From Drosophila pseudoobscura (taxonomy: Eukaryota > Arthropoda > Insecta > Diptera > Drosophilidae), in the NCBI RefSeq assembly GCF_009870125.1, contig NC_046683.1, positions 14,889,001 to 14,953,000 on the forward strand: a stretch of 64,000 bases of DNA, given 5' to 3'. Each line of letters begins with the position of its first letter. The first letter of the stretch is position 1. Under the pieces are notes generated by a model, which saw only the letters and a program-made list of their open reading frames with translations, searched no databases and was not told the origin of the DNA. The position numbers were made by a program, and so were the translations under genes. Below, piece after piece: positions 36,831-50,300 of the stretch.

Positions 36831-37299
36831 TTCAAGGGAAAATTAAAAAAACATAATTTCAAGGGAAAACGAAACGCAGTCCTTTGGGTTTCGAGTGGAA
36901 AAAAACCTGCAAACTTTGTGCTACTTTAAATGGATTTGATTGAAATTCTTTATAAGTAATTCAAAATCCTAATCAATCGTCCAGCTCAAATGCATTGAGA
37001 TCGATAATATTGGACTGGCTACCATTTATTTATTCCCGATCAGGATCTGCATCTGCGGAATTCATATTGTATCTGTTTTGTCTCAGGTCTGTGAAACGGG
37101 TATGCAAAGCAGCTGTCGCTCTCCCAAGCATGTTTGCTATTTCATTTTCCCACCGACACAATCTATCTTTAGATTCGAAGGAGGCAGGAGGAGGAGGCTT
37201 TTTTTAAATGTACAAAAATATATGTTCATCCAGAAATAAAGGCAGGTGGCGACACCACTACATTTTGGAGTGAGACTTACTTTTATAATGATTCTGGTG

Positions 37300-37440
37300 G
37301 AAGCCGAAGATTTCTGGATGCCAAGGTTAAGCGCGGAAATTGAGTGGGTTTTTAGTCAGGCTAATCTGGCTAAGACAAAATTAAGGAATTCCATTAAACT
37401 AAGCAGGACCACTCACAGTATAAAGATGTGCCTTTCATAC
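37300..37440 (+). mobile_element. decayed hAT-type transposase C-terminal fragment
   Basis: The plus-strand peptide EIEWVFSQANLAKTKLRNSI (about 37336-37395), followed by a segment ending HSIKMCL, resembles the C-terminal dimerisation region of hAT-family transposases and ZBED-like domesticated copies, where a (E)RxFSxxNxxKTKxRN core is followed by a short helix. Nothing of the catalytic domain is seen around it, and no terminal inverted repeats or 8-bp target duplication were found. This is a short relic, without the usual Arg in the ER motif. Confidence 0.45.
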
Positions 37441-38591
37441 ACCGAACAAGGAACAAGGATACCAAGGTCTTTGGCTCTAGCATTCGTCTACCGCCGCGTC
37501 ATCATCTCTCTTCTACTCTGCCGCTACCAGTTAGAGTTTCCATGTGCGCCATGTGCTCAAAGAGAGTTCCGCAAAAAATTAACCCTCCCCATCCAAGCAT
37601 TACACTTTGAATTAGTATGCCAAACAGAATTGAGAATATTTGATATATTATTTGCGATTGGCTAATACCCAGACTCCCTCCTTACTCTCTTCCAATTGCT
37701 GACTTAACGCAATCAAATCAAGTCAATTAGATTTCTGTTTGTTCTGGCCAACAAGGGAAAGTGGTTAATTAACATGCCTGATCGGATGCCCGCACTTGAC
37801 GGAAGAAATGCAAATTGTCGTGTGATTGGGTTAGGCCCAGACCAAACAAATAATTCGCCTCGATTTGCATCTTCAGCAGTTCACACTCCATTCTGAGTAT
37901 TTCTCCTCTGCTTCGACTATGTTTTGGTCTCACTTTGAAGGTTTTTGTTTTTCCTTTTGCCAACCGCAGCCGCAGTGTTCATTTATTTATCGATAGCTTC
38001 GATGGGTGTGCGAGGCGAGAGAAATTTAGAGACAGGGAAATGGACTCGAGGCTGGCACGTGATTCCGCCTTTCGCCAGCCGCCTCTCTCTCGGGGCTTTG
38101 TTTGTCCGGCTCCATTTTTTCGGGGCCCGACACTAAATTATCGTTTTCAATTCCTTGCTGGTCGGGCGCTGCCATTTGCTGATTGCGACCGAGCAACATA
38201 TTCCCTTACACACACAAATACACTCGGTTAGTATATATGTACGTAGATATATTTTGGGGTCTGGCAAATAAATTGCCTGACAGCAGACCCTCATCCTCGA
38301 GCCGCTTTTAACTTGGCTTGTGTGCGCTCAGATTTGGATTTCAATTCAATTGCAGTCGGACTGGAGATTGGACCTGGACTTGGAGTTGGATGGCGAGTGT
38401 TTGTAATCCTATCGAGGCTTAGGCCTAAGCTCTGCCTCCTCTCCCGTGTCCCTTCTTCTCGACCTCTCGCTGCTCCTTGTTGACCATTTGTGTTAGTCGT
38501 TGACTTTTTACTGTCTACATGTGGGTGCCTAATTGATGCAATGCATTTGAGCTCGGAGCCGGAGCCTGACATAACTTTGCTTTTAGGCCAT

Positions 38592-38618
38592 CCCCCCCCC
38601 CCCCCCCCCCCCCCCCCC
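38592..38618. repeat. poly-C tract of 27 nt
   Basis: Uninterrupted C run, unusually long for this genome and prone to assembly or length error. Confidence 0.9.
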
Positions 38619-41114
38619 TCCAAACCCTGGCAGGCTCCCTTATGCGGCACAAAACTCTGTCAAAGAAAGTGGAAAAGGGGGAAAGAAAGTAGCAGCCCCA
38701 TGGACACTGTTTGGGTAGATCAAAAAGGGACCAAAGCGAAGGCTGCTCTTCACTTCAGGTTGCTTACACGCCCCGTTGGACAGCAGTCGGGCTTTTGGCT
38801 TTTGGCTTATTGGCAGGTCCTTCAATTCTGGCAGCACTCTCTTAATTTGGTCCTCAACTTTGAACAAGCTTTCATTTCAGCCAAACTCACATTACATTGT
38901 AATCAGTTCTATCTCTACAAATTCATTTTACCTATTATTTTGGTATTTTTAAATAGCTTTCTGCTGCTTTTAATTATATTGGTTTTACATATGAGGCAAC
39001 TTGAAAAAAAGGTTAAGTTGCATATCTAAAAATGTGGATACTAATGGAGCTCAGGGCTCATAGCACAGCTTGGATTTTAGCTACGAGGTTTTCTGGCAAG
39101 CATTGTCCAATTGTCCTGTCCAATTGTCCAGGTCAATGTCATTTCATCCCTTTTTCGCATATGACACGTATTTCTTCCAGTTTTGGTTATATTTCCATCA
39201 GGTTCTCTATAGAGCGCGATTCTATTTATTTTCTTTCAGCTCAATTCAAGTTGCATACTGCTGTATTATGCTCCTGAAAATTCTTAACTACCTCCAGCTG
39301 CAGTTTTTATTTTGCACAGCACTTAAGCATGGTTTTATACTGCTACTTGAGCAGAAAACTAATCTATTACCCATGGGATCCATTATCTCTGGAAGAACCG
39401 ACATAAATGAGCAGAATTAACAGTGGAAACGAATGCGGAAACAGCAGATGTTTATGGGAATCGTCAACTGCACAGCAAAGACCCATACCCCCACCCAGGG
39501 AACTGATGCTGTTCTGCATTTGGTGTTGTTTTTGGTTTCATGGCTAAGCCGCAGCCAGCAGAGAGCGGGAATAACTATAACTGTGACTAAAGTAGCGCAT
39601 TCAAACCGCAGGCATCTCTACACATCCCTCCGGCGGGCGGCATTATGCAATGCATGGACATTTGTGTGAATATAAATATAAACCTGATAAAATGCGACAT
39701 GTGTTTAGGAGCACTGCTACTACTATGTCAGGTGTTGTCGGAGCAGCAGACACGGTGGTCTGCGTCGGGAGTTTCAATGGTCCCATCAAATTTGACAACC
39801 TTTATTAATCTAAAAGTTAGATAAAAGTTTATAGTTTCATCTTTCATATTCATAATGGATGTTTCGCTCTATTTACCTCCATGAGGATCCTGCCTGTGTT
39901 TAAACTGACATCTGTATTTTCATGTGTACCCAACTTAAAATTATTCGGAATGCGAGTCTGTGTATCTGGCTTTAGTCTTAGTCTCTTAGTCCCTACCAGC
40001 AAAGTCCCTACCCTACAAAGTTTATTTATGTGTGGGTCCTTATCAATCTCAAACAAGTTCTTTAATGATATCCATGCCTATTAGTTATCATTTTCCTTAA
40101 ACAATATATATCTTTTATCTGGTAGTATCTGTAACTGCACCATCTTCAAAAATGTATGTGCTATTCAAAAGTAAAAGTTGATATCTGACTATTTTAATGT
40201 GTACATCTGCTCCATGTAAGCTTTCTTTATTTTTTCATTCATATTTTTGGAAGCTGAAACATTTTCGGGTTGTATTAGTTTGCTGATGGATGTGTATGGG
40301 TCTAACACCCAGAAGGATGCGTTTCCGACTCCTTAAGGTCAGTACGTCCCGATGGACGCCTAGATCTCAGAGACAACAAAAATTACAAGTGTATTTCAAA
40401 AGTTCGCACAGCCCCCAAAGGGACGAAAGTATAAATAACCAGTATTCAGTATTAAAGCCAGAAGGAACAAATCAATTTGCACTGGAAGATACTTTTGATT
40501 AAAGATACTTCTGATGGACGATATTTCGTAAATTAGGCAAAAAAAAAAAAATAAATAAATAAATACACGCGATGGAACGTGGTTTTTTAAGAATAAATGT
40601 GGTGGCCATTTGTATCTGTATCTGTATCTTCATCTGGGTCACTAAAATGTCAGGCAGCGACGACAACAGCCAAACACTTTTTCAAATTACAGAGAGTTAC
40701 TTCTGATAGAATATAGTTCTGAGATACTTACACACAGTCAAAAGATACTGTGGCTGATCGGAACATCAAAAAGTAACTGAGAGATACACATTCGAAAGAC
40801 AAAATATTTGAAAATTCTAATCAAATAGGGCTTTAGATAGAAATAGGAAGAACTGAGATTCGAAGACAGCTGGTGGTCGCAGTTCGTCTCTTTGTCCCTA
40901 GTTTTAGATCATCTCTCATGACAAATGCTAGCAAAACTAAGAGAGATCCTTCCACCCCGCATTAGCCAAAAAATCAGTTCGTCCTTTTTGCGAACAGCGA
41001 TACCAATAGACAGAGAGAGAGAGAGAGATAATGCGGCTCCGATGCCAATACCACTCTTACATATAATTTCGTATAAAAGATGTTTTATGAGATGTATATT
41101 CACTGATTACCGGG

Positions 41115-41122
41115 TATAAAAG
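41115..41122 (+). promoter_or_regulatory. TATA box of the candidate micro-gene
   Basis: TATAAAAG followed 34 bp later by TCTCACAAC, a possible initiator, and about 95 bp before an ATG that opens a hydrophobic leader. A small GCGGC/GCCGC hairpin lies between the TATA box and the initiator. Confidence 0.45.
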
Positions 41123-41242
41123 TAGACCAGCGGCCCTTGCCGCGTCTCACAACGTTTCTGCTCGTTTTTTTTTTCTTTTTTGGTTTATTATTCTATCCAA
41201 CCACCGTCTTGTCTATAGCTTCTGTCCGCATTCATTCTCGAT

Positions 41243-41469
41243 ATGGCATTGGGCCCATATTATGCGGCCTTAATGGTTTTGATTGCATATTTTTTGGGTG
41301 AGTTATGTGCGGCTCCAGGAAATAACATATGCGCATAAATTACCCCAGACCCCACCCCCCCATAGTGTACATGGAACTCCTCTTTGCGACGGGACTCTCA
41401 GTCATGCTCGGAAAGTATGGCCATCGTTTACTTGTGGCTGGAGCTCCGAGTATAATGTGGCGTAATTAG
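41243..41469 (+). CDS. candidate two-exon micro-gene, 52 aa, hydrophobic leader
   Basis: Exon 1 (41243-41297) starts MALGPYYAALMVLIAYFLG, which reads as a signal peptide or membrane anchor, and ends at a strong donor GTGAGT. The proposed intron, 41298-41365, is 68 bp, has a CATAAAT branch-like site, a C-rich tract and ATAG at its end. Exon 2 (41366-41469) keeps the frame for 33 more residues, with LFATGLSVMLGKYGHRLL, and ends in TAG. The combination of TATA box, initiator spacing, leader, donor, short intron and frame is why I list it. Against it: no family is known, exon 2 is short enough to be open by chance, and no nearby poly(A) signal stands out. It could also be the first exon of a longer secreted protein using another acceptor. 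Confidence 0.35.
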
Positions 41470-44400
41470 AGGTGCAGCTGGCAAATGACAGGAGGCACTG
41501 CCTGACCTCTGGCCAGGCCCCGGCCTCTGGCGACAATTAACGAACAAGACAGTAATGCGTGACAGTTCCTGTTCCGATTGTACATTCAAGGACCCCCCAC
41601 GTACAATATGTTTATGGGCATTCTCTCATCCATCAATCCTCGGTGCCCACTTCAAATTTCATGGCAATTGTGTATTAAATTTTCTTCGGCCGTTTACACA
41701 AATTATGCTCTCGGTGGAGCTCCGCAGTGTCCAGTGTATGGCAGTCAGGGCCACATTACCTGGCTACAACTGGCATCGGCATCAGCATGGACATCGTGAT
41801 TGCGATAGCTCGGAGCAGGCAGCAGCAACACCCGCAATTCCTGTGCGACACAATTGCAATCACAATTGCATTTCTCAGCCCCAACACCGGAAAACCCTAG
41901 CCCCAACGCTTCGCTGGAGCTCATCGTTAAGCGGAACTCAGCCTCTGTTGTCATTATGAAGCCCAGGGTCCGGGTTCTGGGTTCCGAATCCCTCACGCTC
42001 TCCTCTGGTTATTAAGCATAATAATTGTCTGCAATTTGCCGTTTGGGTATTTCAATTCCTGCAACCAAAGAGATGGAGGAGAATAAATAGAGAGAGAGGT
42101 AGCAAGAGGGAGATTTCATGGGTCCATTGCATTTGATGACCCGACTCTGCTGCTCCTCTTGACCATTGTTGATGGCTGTCTGCCCAATTAGCCGAAATGG
42201 CGAAGATAGGTATAATTAAAACATGAGAGAGAAAGTTGTAGCTTAAAGAAATAAGAAATAAGAGAATAAGACCGCGTATTAGGGCTCTATGTAGGATCAT
42301 ACCTTTGCTTACCCTTACCTTTACTGACTTTTATGTTTGTACGACAAAATGTTTACAAAAAATAGTCAAAAAGTACAATTTTACCGAAGTGAAATCACAA
42401 CAAATAGCAGCAAAGTCGTCATTGAGCTTGGGTTACGAAATTGAAACATTTTGCGGATTTGGTAAGACTATCTGTGTATCGTATCAATTTTATTGTACTA
42501 ATATATAAAATATACAGTATTCGTTTTCCAAGTTGATAAATGGAGCGGAGGCATTACTGGCGTTACACTACGAAATACCGGGGTAATACAATTTACATAA
42601 TATTTCGTTAGCCGATATTGGGGCAGATTCTGGGCAGAACTTTTATCATGAATCATCTTTCTTATAGGAGATAAAAATAAAGACATCGAGGGGGAACGTT
42701 GTGAGTTGCTGCTGCGGCCGCAACTCTACATTTATAGCCGGCTCTCCTCCGGCAGACGGCGCTAACATTGAACGACAAAGAATGTGTGCAAGAGAGACAG
42801 TAAATCAGTCTGAACATGTCGGGCTCTGCGTAGCGTAATGATACGATCTTAACCATTCAACAAATGGGAACTCCCAACGGGTAAAATAGCCTGCGCAAGA
42901 CTGCAATCCAGCCGAGGCGGAATCGGTGGATTTGTTATCCCTTTGTCCGACTGCTGGGTACATCGACCCCCGTTCATTGTAAGCGCTCTCGAGTCTGCAT
43001 TCGAATGTGAATGTGAATGAATGCGGATGAATGTTGATGATAGTCATCGAGCCCTCAGTTAAGTCAGTGCCCTGGCACATAATGTAATTTGCAATAAATA
43101 TCAAATTTAGAAAGCTCCAGTTTCGTTGCTCCTTGGCATTCCTTTATGTGTGTCTCTTTTCCCCTCCCTCTGGATTCTATGGCATTTTCCTTTTGGGCAA
43201 TAAAGGGAAAATCAGCAGAGAGTATCGAAGAGCTTAGCCCCCAGCACACACAGCACACAGGAATTTTAATAATCATAAAAAGTTGAGGAAAAAAGTAAAA
43301 CAAAACCAGTTCGAGGGAAGAAAGGAGCAAAAATAAACAGAAATGGGCTATGGCAAAGGTCAGAGGTGTGGGCACACAGATGGGGGTCTACATGGAGGTG
43401 GCAGCATTGCAGCGGCCCAGACACTGCCACGCGACCAACTTAGAATGCAATTGCAAAAGATATGCAAAAAAACTGGTACATGGGAAGGGGAGCCGCAAGA
43501 AATGTCATAAATGTTGACTTAATGTCCTGCGAGTCTGCTGCGGGGACTGTGTGTGGGACTGTATTTGTACGAGAATTCCCTGCTTAATTCATATGTAAAA
43601 CTTTATTAAGGACAGACCCAAAAAGCGAGAGCGAGAGCTGGGGAGAGCTGCAACTGCAAAGCTAACAAATTAGCTGCCTGGATAAGGGTACGGCTAGGAG
43701 AGGGTGTGTCTGTGGGGGGATGGGATGGGGTGAATAGAAACTTTCGTACAACCGGACAAGTTTAACAAAAGTCTTAACATATTTTCGTAATCCAAAAGTT
43801 TACTACAAATGCGACTTAATTGTTGGTGAGCGTTGCCATCTTTTACTGCTTCTGCACCACTGCTTTCCCATTTGCCCCATCTATCGGCCACTGTGCCACG
43901 CCCCCTTTTGGCTGCTGTCGCCAGGGATAAACAAAGGACCGGAGAATGCCAAGGAGGAAACCCGTAAGGAATTTGTTGTTGATGATGTTCAGCGCGCTTT
44001 TTATTAAGTGATTAAAACAGAAAGTACGACAAGCAAAAAAAGGGAGTGCAGAAAAGAAAGTTTCCGCTTAAGCTAAGAGGAAAAGGAACAGGAAAAAAGG
44101 GAGAGAAGAGACTAGCAGAGCCATTTGTGGGGCCAGCAAAAGGACTTTATCCATCAGGGGCGAAATAAAAGGTAAAATGAGAGGAGAAAAAAAGGCAAAG
44201 TAAAACCAACAATAACCTCTTAGGAGAACATGAGTTATGTCAAGTTTTTTTGCATCAAATATCCAAGCACATTCCCCGTGCCCTGGAATAGGGAGCGGGA
44301 GCCTTTCCAAGAGGGAAGTTTCCATAGTTCCAGATTTCAGATTCTTGTAGTTTGCATTCAATTTAGATTTGAATGTCGCATTCAAAGTCTTAAGCTCTTA

Positions 44401-47380
44401 GAAGACCCAATATTGTGTCGACTTTGATGTCGGCTGTTTCAAACACTCATGTGTAGAAATTTGACAACAAAAAAAAAACCAAGTTCATTTCTTGGGTGTC
44501 TTTGAAATCCATTCAGATTCGGACTGTAATTCCGATTTGCCATTTCCAATTTTCAGGATATTCACAGATTCCTCCACTTCTCAAAGACTTTCCCCACAAA
44601 GCCTTGCAAAGGAGCGTGTAAATTGCAATCTCTGGGCCCCACTCACACATACACATATGTACGGGCGACCCCGATACATGGCCACCTTGGACAATGTGTC
44701 TGTGGTCTGACCCATCCCTACCCCTCCCTCCTCGTCATCGTCTTGGTCTTCCTGTTCCTCGTCGTTGCCATCTTCAGCTCCTTCGCAGTCCCCCTATGAG
44801 CAGAAAGTGTTTGATTACAGTTTTGGTTTTTCGGTTTTCGGTTTTCGGTTACGGCCTTTCAATTTTGTCTGTGACTTTGGCCTTAAGTTGACTCGAGATG
44901 TAAGTGGTTTGCTCAACTTCATCGCCCTACCCGCTTACCCCGACCCGACTGTCACTGCCTTTGGCTCTTGTCAGCTGCTGCTGCTCCTGCAGCGGAGGGG
45001 ACGTGTATATGGCTGCGGGAACTGAAATCAATAAGTGTGTGTGACATTTGTGTCACATTTATGTCGAAACTCTGTGGCATTAATGTGCTTCGGTTTATGG
45101 CCTGGCCATAGTTCGTGTTCTTGTTCCTCTTGTCGCTGGCCTCCCATAATGTCCATATTTATTACAACAGCTCGACGGAATAGAACATTGTTAATGCCCC
45201 CGAAAATGGGGCAGATAGAGACATTCTCATCTGTCTCCGGACTCTGATTTCCTGCCAACACACACACTGCACACACTACACACCACATGAAGACATAAAA
45301 ACTTGGGAAATCTTTACCGGGCAATGGCAATGGTCACTGAATGCGATTATGGGCTGCTCTTGTTTGTGAATAAATAGATGGATATAAAGATGAGAGAGAG
45401 TGTGTGGATTGTCATGGGATACCCCAAGCGTGGGATTGAAGAATGTGGAAGTGGACAAAATTCAATACGAGTAGTTTTCCTTTTGAATTGGTCGACTATC
45501 TCAGCACTATTTGGCATGTTCGGCTCTTCCACCGAAACAGATTTTATTATTGGTTTGAGCAATTGTTTTATGGCCAACTTTACGCCTTAAGGTATGCAGA
45601 AAATACTTACAGGTAATTGAACGTTTTCGAATTGCCATGCTCCATGGTCTGTGGTCGATGGCGTTGCCTGACTCTGGCTTCCTGCGATTGGCTTAGCCTG
45701 GCGGCATTCAACTTGTCCCAGCAATCCACTTTAATCGTTGTCAATGTCTGCGCCAACAGTTGGGATAATCCCGTAAATATTTATGCGCAGTTTGGCCCAA
45801 AAACCGATTGTGGGCGGTGCTGGTGCGGCAGCATCTGATGATATAACAATGGCATAAATGGTTTTACGGTTAACTCAACTCGAAAACTTGTCTAGGGCCC
45901 GGCCCGGGCAATCGATAACTGTCAACCGCGTCTTGGCCAAGGATGCTAAGGAAGAACGAACTGAGGATGGGATAAGTCCTTACTGAATTTAATGCTGATG
46001 TTGTGCTAACTTCTATGTAATCTTTGGAGAAGAGCACTTGATGGTGTTGCAAAACGAGCTTGGAAACTAGCTCCTAATCAGATCTGAATGCCTGAGCTCA
46101 TTCATAGATGGCTCCAATTGGACTGTGATTTTAAGACCTGGGTATACCCCGAATATTGACCAAACTTGTCAGTCATTTCTTTACTCTATTGCCAGAGACG
46201 GCAGCACAACCCAGGCTCCCAGGCTCCCAGGCTCCCAGGCTCCCAGGTTCCCAGGCTCTAGGCTCCAGAGTCCAGAATGCCTGCCTTTCTCTCTTGCTCA
46301 AATAAACGCCTGAACGCATGTACGAATGCGGCTGACCATCCGGCATTTGCGGACATTTTGTGTGGCTGCTGCTGGCCTCCTGGATTGTGCCGGATGGTGT
46401 CCACTGTTTGGCATTGAAAATAAAATGAAAAGATGCGTTTGTCCATGAAATGCTGAGTGGTTCGATAGGGGAACGGACGGACGGAAGGGTGGTGCAAGAG
46501 GTGGATAAGGTAATTCTTTAATGGAACATGAAAGCGATACACATGTTTGGCAATTAAACCTTGCCGCACACAGGGACCTCGCCCATGGCCTGAGCAGGGG
46601 CAGTCGACCTGTTCTAGCAGGCACTTATGCCTGTCAATAACTTCATTTCCGTTACAACGTGATTTAATTAACGATTACCCTCCGTGCCTTCAGTTCCTCC
46701 TACCTCTCATGTGCGTGCTCTGGTCCTCCCTTTGCCTGTTTTTTTTTTTGGTGTAACAATTAAGTGAGTTTCCTTGTCGGCCCTTTTTCCTTCGCTTTCT
46801 CTCTCTCTCTCTCTAGGCTCTGACCCTGCTCGTGTGCGTGCTTTGAACGTAACCGCATTATAATTGCAGGACGTGGCTGGTCAAAGGAGTTGGCCCTGGC
46901 TGCAGTCTAGGCTCCCTCTACGTCTTAATCTCCTCCAGACTGGACTGACACAGCCACAGGCAGAGGCAGAGGCAGAGCCGCAGGCACAGCCACACGCACA
47001 AGCCCGTGTGCCACTCAGGGATTGGTCAGCTGCTTTGATAGTGATTTTCCTCTTCGATTCGCTGGCAAAATATGCTCTTCCAATCCATTTACCGCTCTGG
47101 TGCACTCTGAATTCCAGGCACACACATATTTTGCAACCCATTTCGGCCACTATCCGACCGAAAAACCTGGCAAATCCCTTTGGCGTGACGGCAGCCCTAT
47201 TGCAGCCGCATTGGCAGTAATCATAGGCGCATTATGGAGCATAAGCATCGAGGCGGTGGCGCCAGACTGGCTGTGCTAGTCCATCATTAATGCATTCATT
47301 GTGGAGCTGCATAGGGCCTCTCCATTGAGCTCTGCTTATTCGCCATTATTGGGGATATTTGGCAGTACCACTTACCAGAT
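41470..47380. other. non-coding, nothing firm
   Basis: Holds a CCCAGGCTC minisatellite at 46206-46262, a (CT)n at 46799-46816, AGGCAGAGGC repeats near 46960 and mixed intergenic sequence. Short ORFs (for example minus strand 45347-45577) have no family character. Confidence 0.5.
46206..46262. repeat. 9-bp minisatellite CCCAGGCTC
   Basis: About six tandem copies, the last with a T variant, in plus-strand orientation. Confidence 0.85.
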
Positions 47381-50300
47381 CCACAACAGGTACAGCGATG
47401 ATATCGGTATCTACATCCTAGCAAAATAATTGAAAAATAATTGCTTCTTTTATCTTTTTTTTTTGTATAATTCTTTTGGTTTTTATTTTCTTTATACATA
47501 TTTTAACTTCACAAAAAAAATATTTTTTTTTCATTTAATTAAGTTTTTTTCCGTAGTATTTTTTGTTTGTTTTTGGTTCATGCAATTTGCATTTAAACAA
47601 TGTTTTTTGTTTTTGTTTTTTGGGTTTTGTTTTTTAGTTTTGAAACATTTAGTTTGTTTTTATTGCATGGAAAGTTGTTTGGTTTGTTCGTTTGGTTTTC
47701 TCATTTAAAATTTACACCAAAAAGATCAGCTATGTTTACAACTAGTTTGCTGGGTATATATGTATGTGTATATACTCGTAATTATCAATTTTCAATTTGT
47801 AATTGTGTTTATAACATTTATTTTGCTCAATTGTTTCGTCTCATCTCGTTTCGTTTCGCTCAGTTGGGAACTGATGGTCAAACTCAGTGATGATAGTCGC
47901 TCTGGTCAGAGCCTGACGCTAGTACATCGGCTTCCACTTCCATCACATCTTTGAGGATCACCTGGGAAGCGACCGATCGATCAATTGATAAAACTTGAAA
48001 TTCTCTTTTGGTTTGACTCATTGGCTAAAAACTTTTGCTCTTGCTCTTGCTTTTGCTCGTTTGCGTTTGATAACAATTCGGATTTTGATATACTCCTCTC
48101 GCACTGGTCTATTTGTCCGTCTGTCCATCTGCATTCTGGACCCGCTCTTGGACAATTCAGAGCTGTTGGGCTGAAATGTTCGTCTATCGCTAGTTTTTTT
48201 GTATTTTAAATTGTTTCTTAGGCCTATGCTATTGTATGACATGTATTTTCTGTTTTTGTTTCTTTAATACGATATACATATATACATATACATATATGTA
48301 GATGTACAAATACAGTTTTTACAGCAATAACTGAAAGTTCAAATATTTCTCTAAAACGAGATTTTTTTTTCTTTTTTTTTATGTTTTTTATATTTAGTAC
48401 ATATTTCTTAAATTTTTCGTTTATTTTCCTTTTAAATGACTTTCTTGGCTTTGTTCAATACTTAATTTCGTTTAGTAAAATTTGATTTCAACAGCTTATA
48501 AATAAGGAAAAAAAGCCACACGCGCCCTCCAAGGAGCTTCTCTATACAATAACGTTTTTTTCTCATTACGATTCTTCTAATTCAAGTTTCTTGGTTTACA
48601 CTTTTAAGGCTTAGGCCTGGAAAATACTTGCAACTTGGTTGGCAATCCTCCAATTGTTTCTTTCATTATTTTTCTTCATCTTTTGCTTGCCATCCTTTTC
48701 TTTGAATTTGTTTTTGTTGTTGAAAATTTGACACATTATTTGTTTGAAATAGATTTTGCATTTAAGATTTTATTGCTAATTCACACACAGACTAACACAG
48801 AAAAAGATTGAGAGCTAGAGAGAGAAAGGGAGAGAGAGAGAGAGAGAAAAAAGAACTGTGATGTAAGACTGATTTTCCACCAACTGAGAATTGTGTGCGT
48901 GTGTGTTCTCAAGATCTCAAGATTGAAATCGGGCTGGGGGCTTAGACGGGGGCTTCGTTCTGGGGTGGGTACGGATTGAACGTGGGGGAGTATCGTATTG
49001 CACAGGTTTATCGGCTTATAGGTTGTGTCGGATAGTCAGGTTCGTGTTTTCGAGTTCTATATTGGGTTCTATATTGTCGTGGATGCCTGGGATCAGATCA
49101 GATCGGATCCCGCTTAGCTTACATACATATGTAGAAGGAAACCAATGGTTTGAAGGACTTTACTTTGAATAACCATGGGAGCGTTTTCAGGGGGGGAATT
49201 CAGATAGTTTTGGGTAGAGTTTGCTATAGAGGTTGCTAGGTTTGTTTGCCTATGACTCCGACGCCATTGATAACATTTATCTAAAAATAATATAATTTTT
49301 CGTATGTATAGTATGTACATATATAGTCGTATCCCATTATGATATTGAACGCCTTGATTTCGACAGCAACACAATTATTGTTAAAGAGCTTTGGACACGA
49401 TTTCGACTATTTATAAGTTTTATTGTTTTACAATTTATATTCCGGTTGGTTTTTCATTTGTAAGGTCTTCGTTGAATTTAAATTTAGTTGTAGATTTAGT
49501 TTTAGTTTATGTTTTGAAAGCTTTCGAGGTTTTTCAGCTAAGGTACAATTTTGCTACAGGTTTTCATCTACTTGGAATAGAGTTCACATCGCCTCACCTG
49601 ACGACTAGTGTGTTTTCTGTATCGGTTTCTGCTCCGGTTTCTTTTTCTGTTTCAGTTTAATTTGCTGTTTCGGTTACTCCTGGAAGACTACAGCTAAAGT
49701 ACACAGCTATGTATTGTAAATATAGGGGTTTTAAAATGCAACAATTACTTTGAGTTTAGAGTAATATAGAGAAGGATTCTTTAGTAGGTTTAACTGCGAA
49801 CTGCAAGCAAATGAAAAACCATTTCCACACTATATACATTGAGAATTCATTTTCAACATTTTCTCTTCTATTTCTAATAGTTTCTTCATCTTCGTTTGTT
49901 GCTTTTGACTGTTAGTGTTTGTGTCACTTATATCTAGCTACAAAAAATTACATTAACACACCAATTCACTTGATAAATACTCGTATTGTAAGCATACAGG
50001 TCTACGCTGTATGTATGTATGTGTGTACAACGTACATACATTCATGGGATATCGGTTAATGCTACTCCTTTTGTTGTAGTTTTAGTTGCTGTAACTGTTT
50101 GCCTTATGCATTGTTGCTGTGGTCCAATTTCTTATTCAAACATTTGTTTTATATTTGATTTGCCTTCAACTTCCAATACTCTCCAACACACTCACTGGTT
50201 GCCTGGTTGCACAGACTGGACATACATACATATATCTCTCAGTATATACAGGCAGACTAGAAGGCATTCATTCCCCATCGCCATCCCCCTCTGATCCCTA

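Larger units (their letters stand above)
36831..41110. other. non-coding apart from the hAT relic
   Basis: Holds a 27-nt poly-C (38592-38618), CT-rich stretches, a (TATCTG)-type run near 40615-40630 and a (GA)n at 41012-41028. Two minus-strand ORFs at 37769-37963 and 38291-38650 have no family features. Confidence 0.55.

Noticed and set aside
37769..37963. Lys-rich minus-strand ORF (AKGKTKTFKVRPKHSRSR)
   Set aside because: It superficially resembles a ribosomal-type peptide but has no ATG start or homologous continuation.
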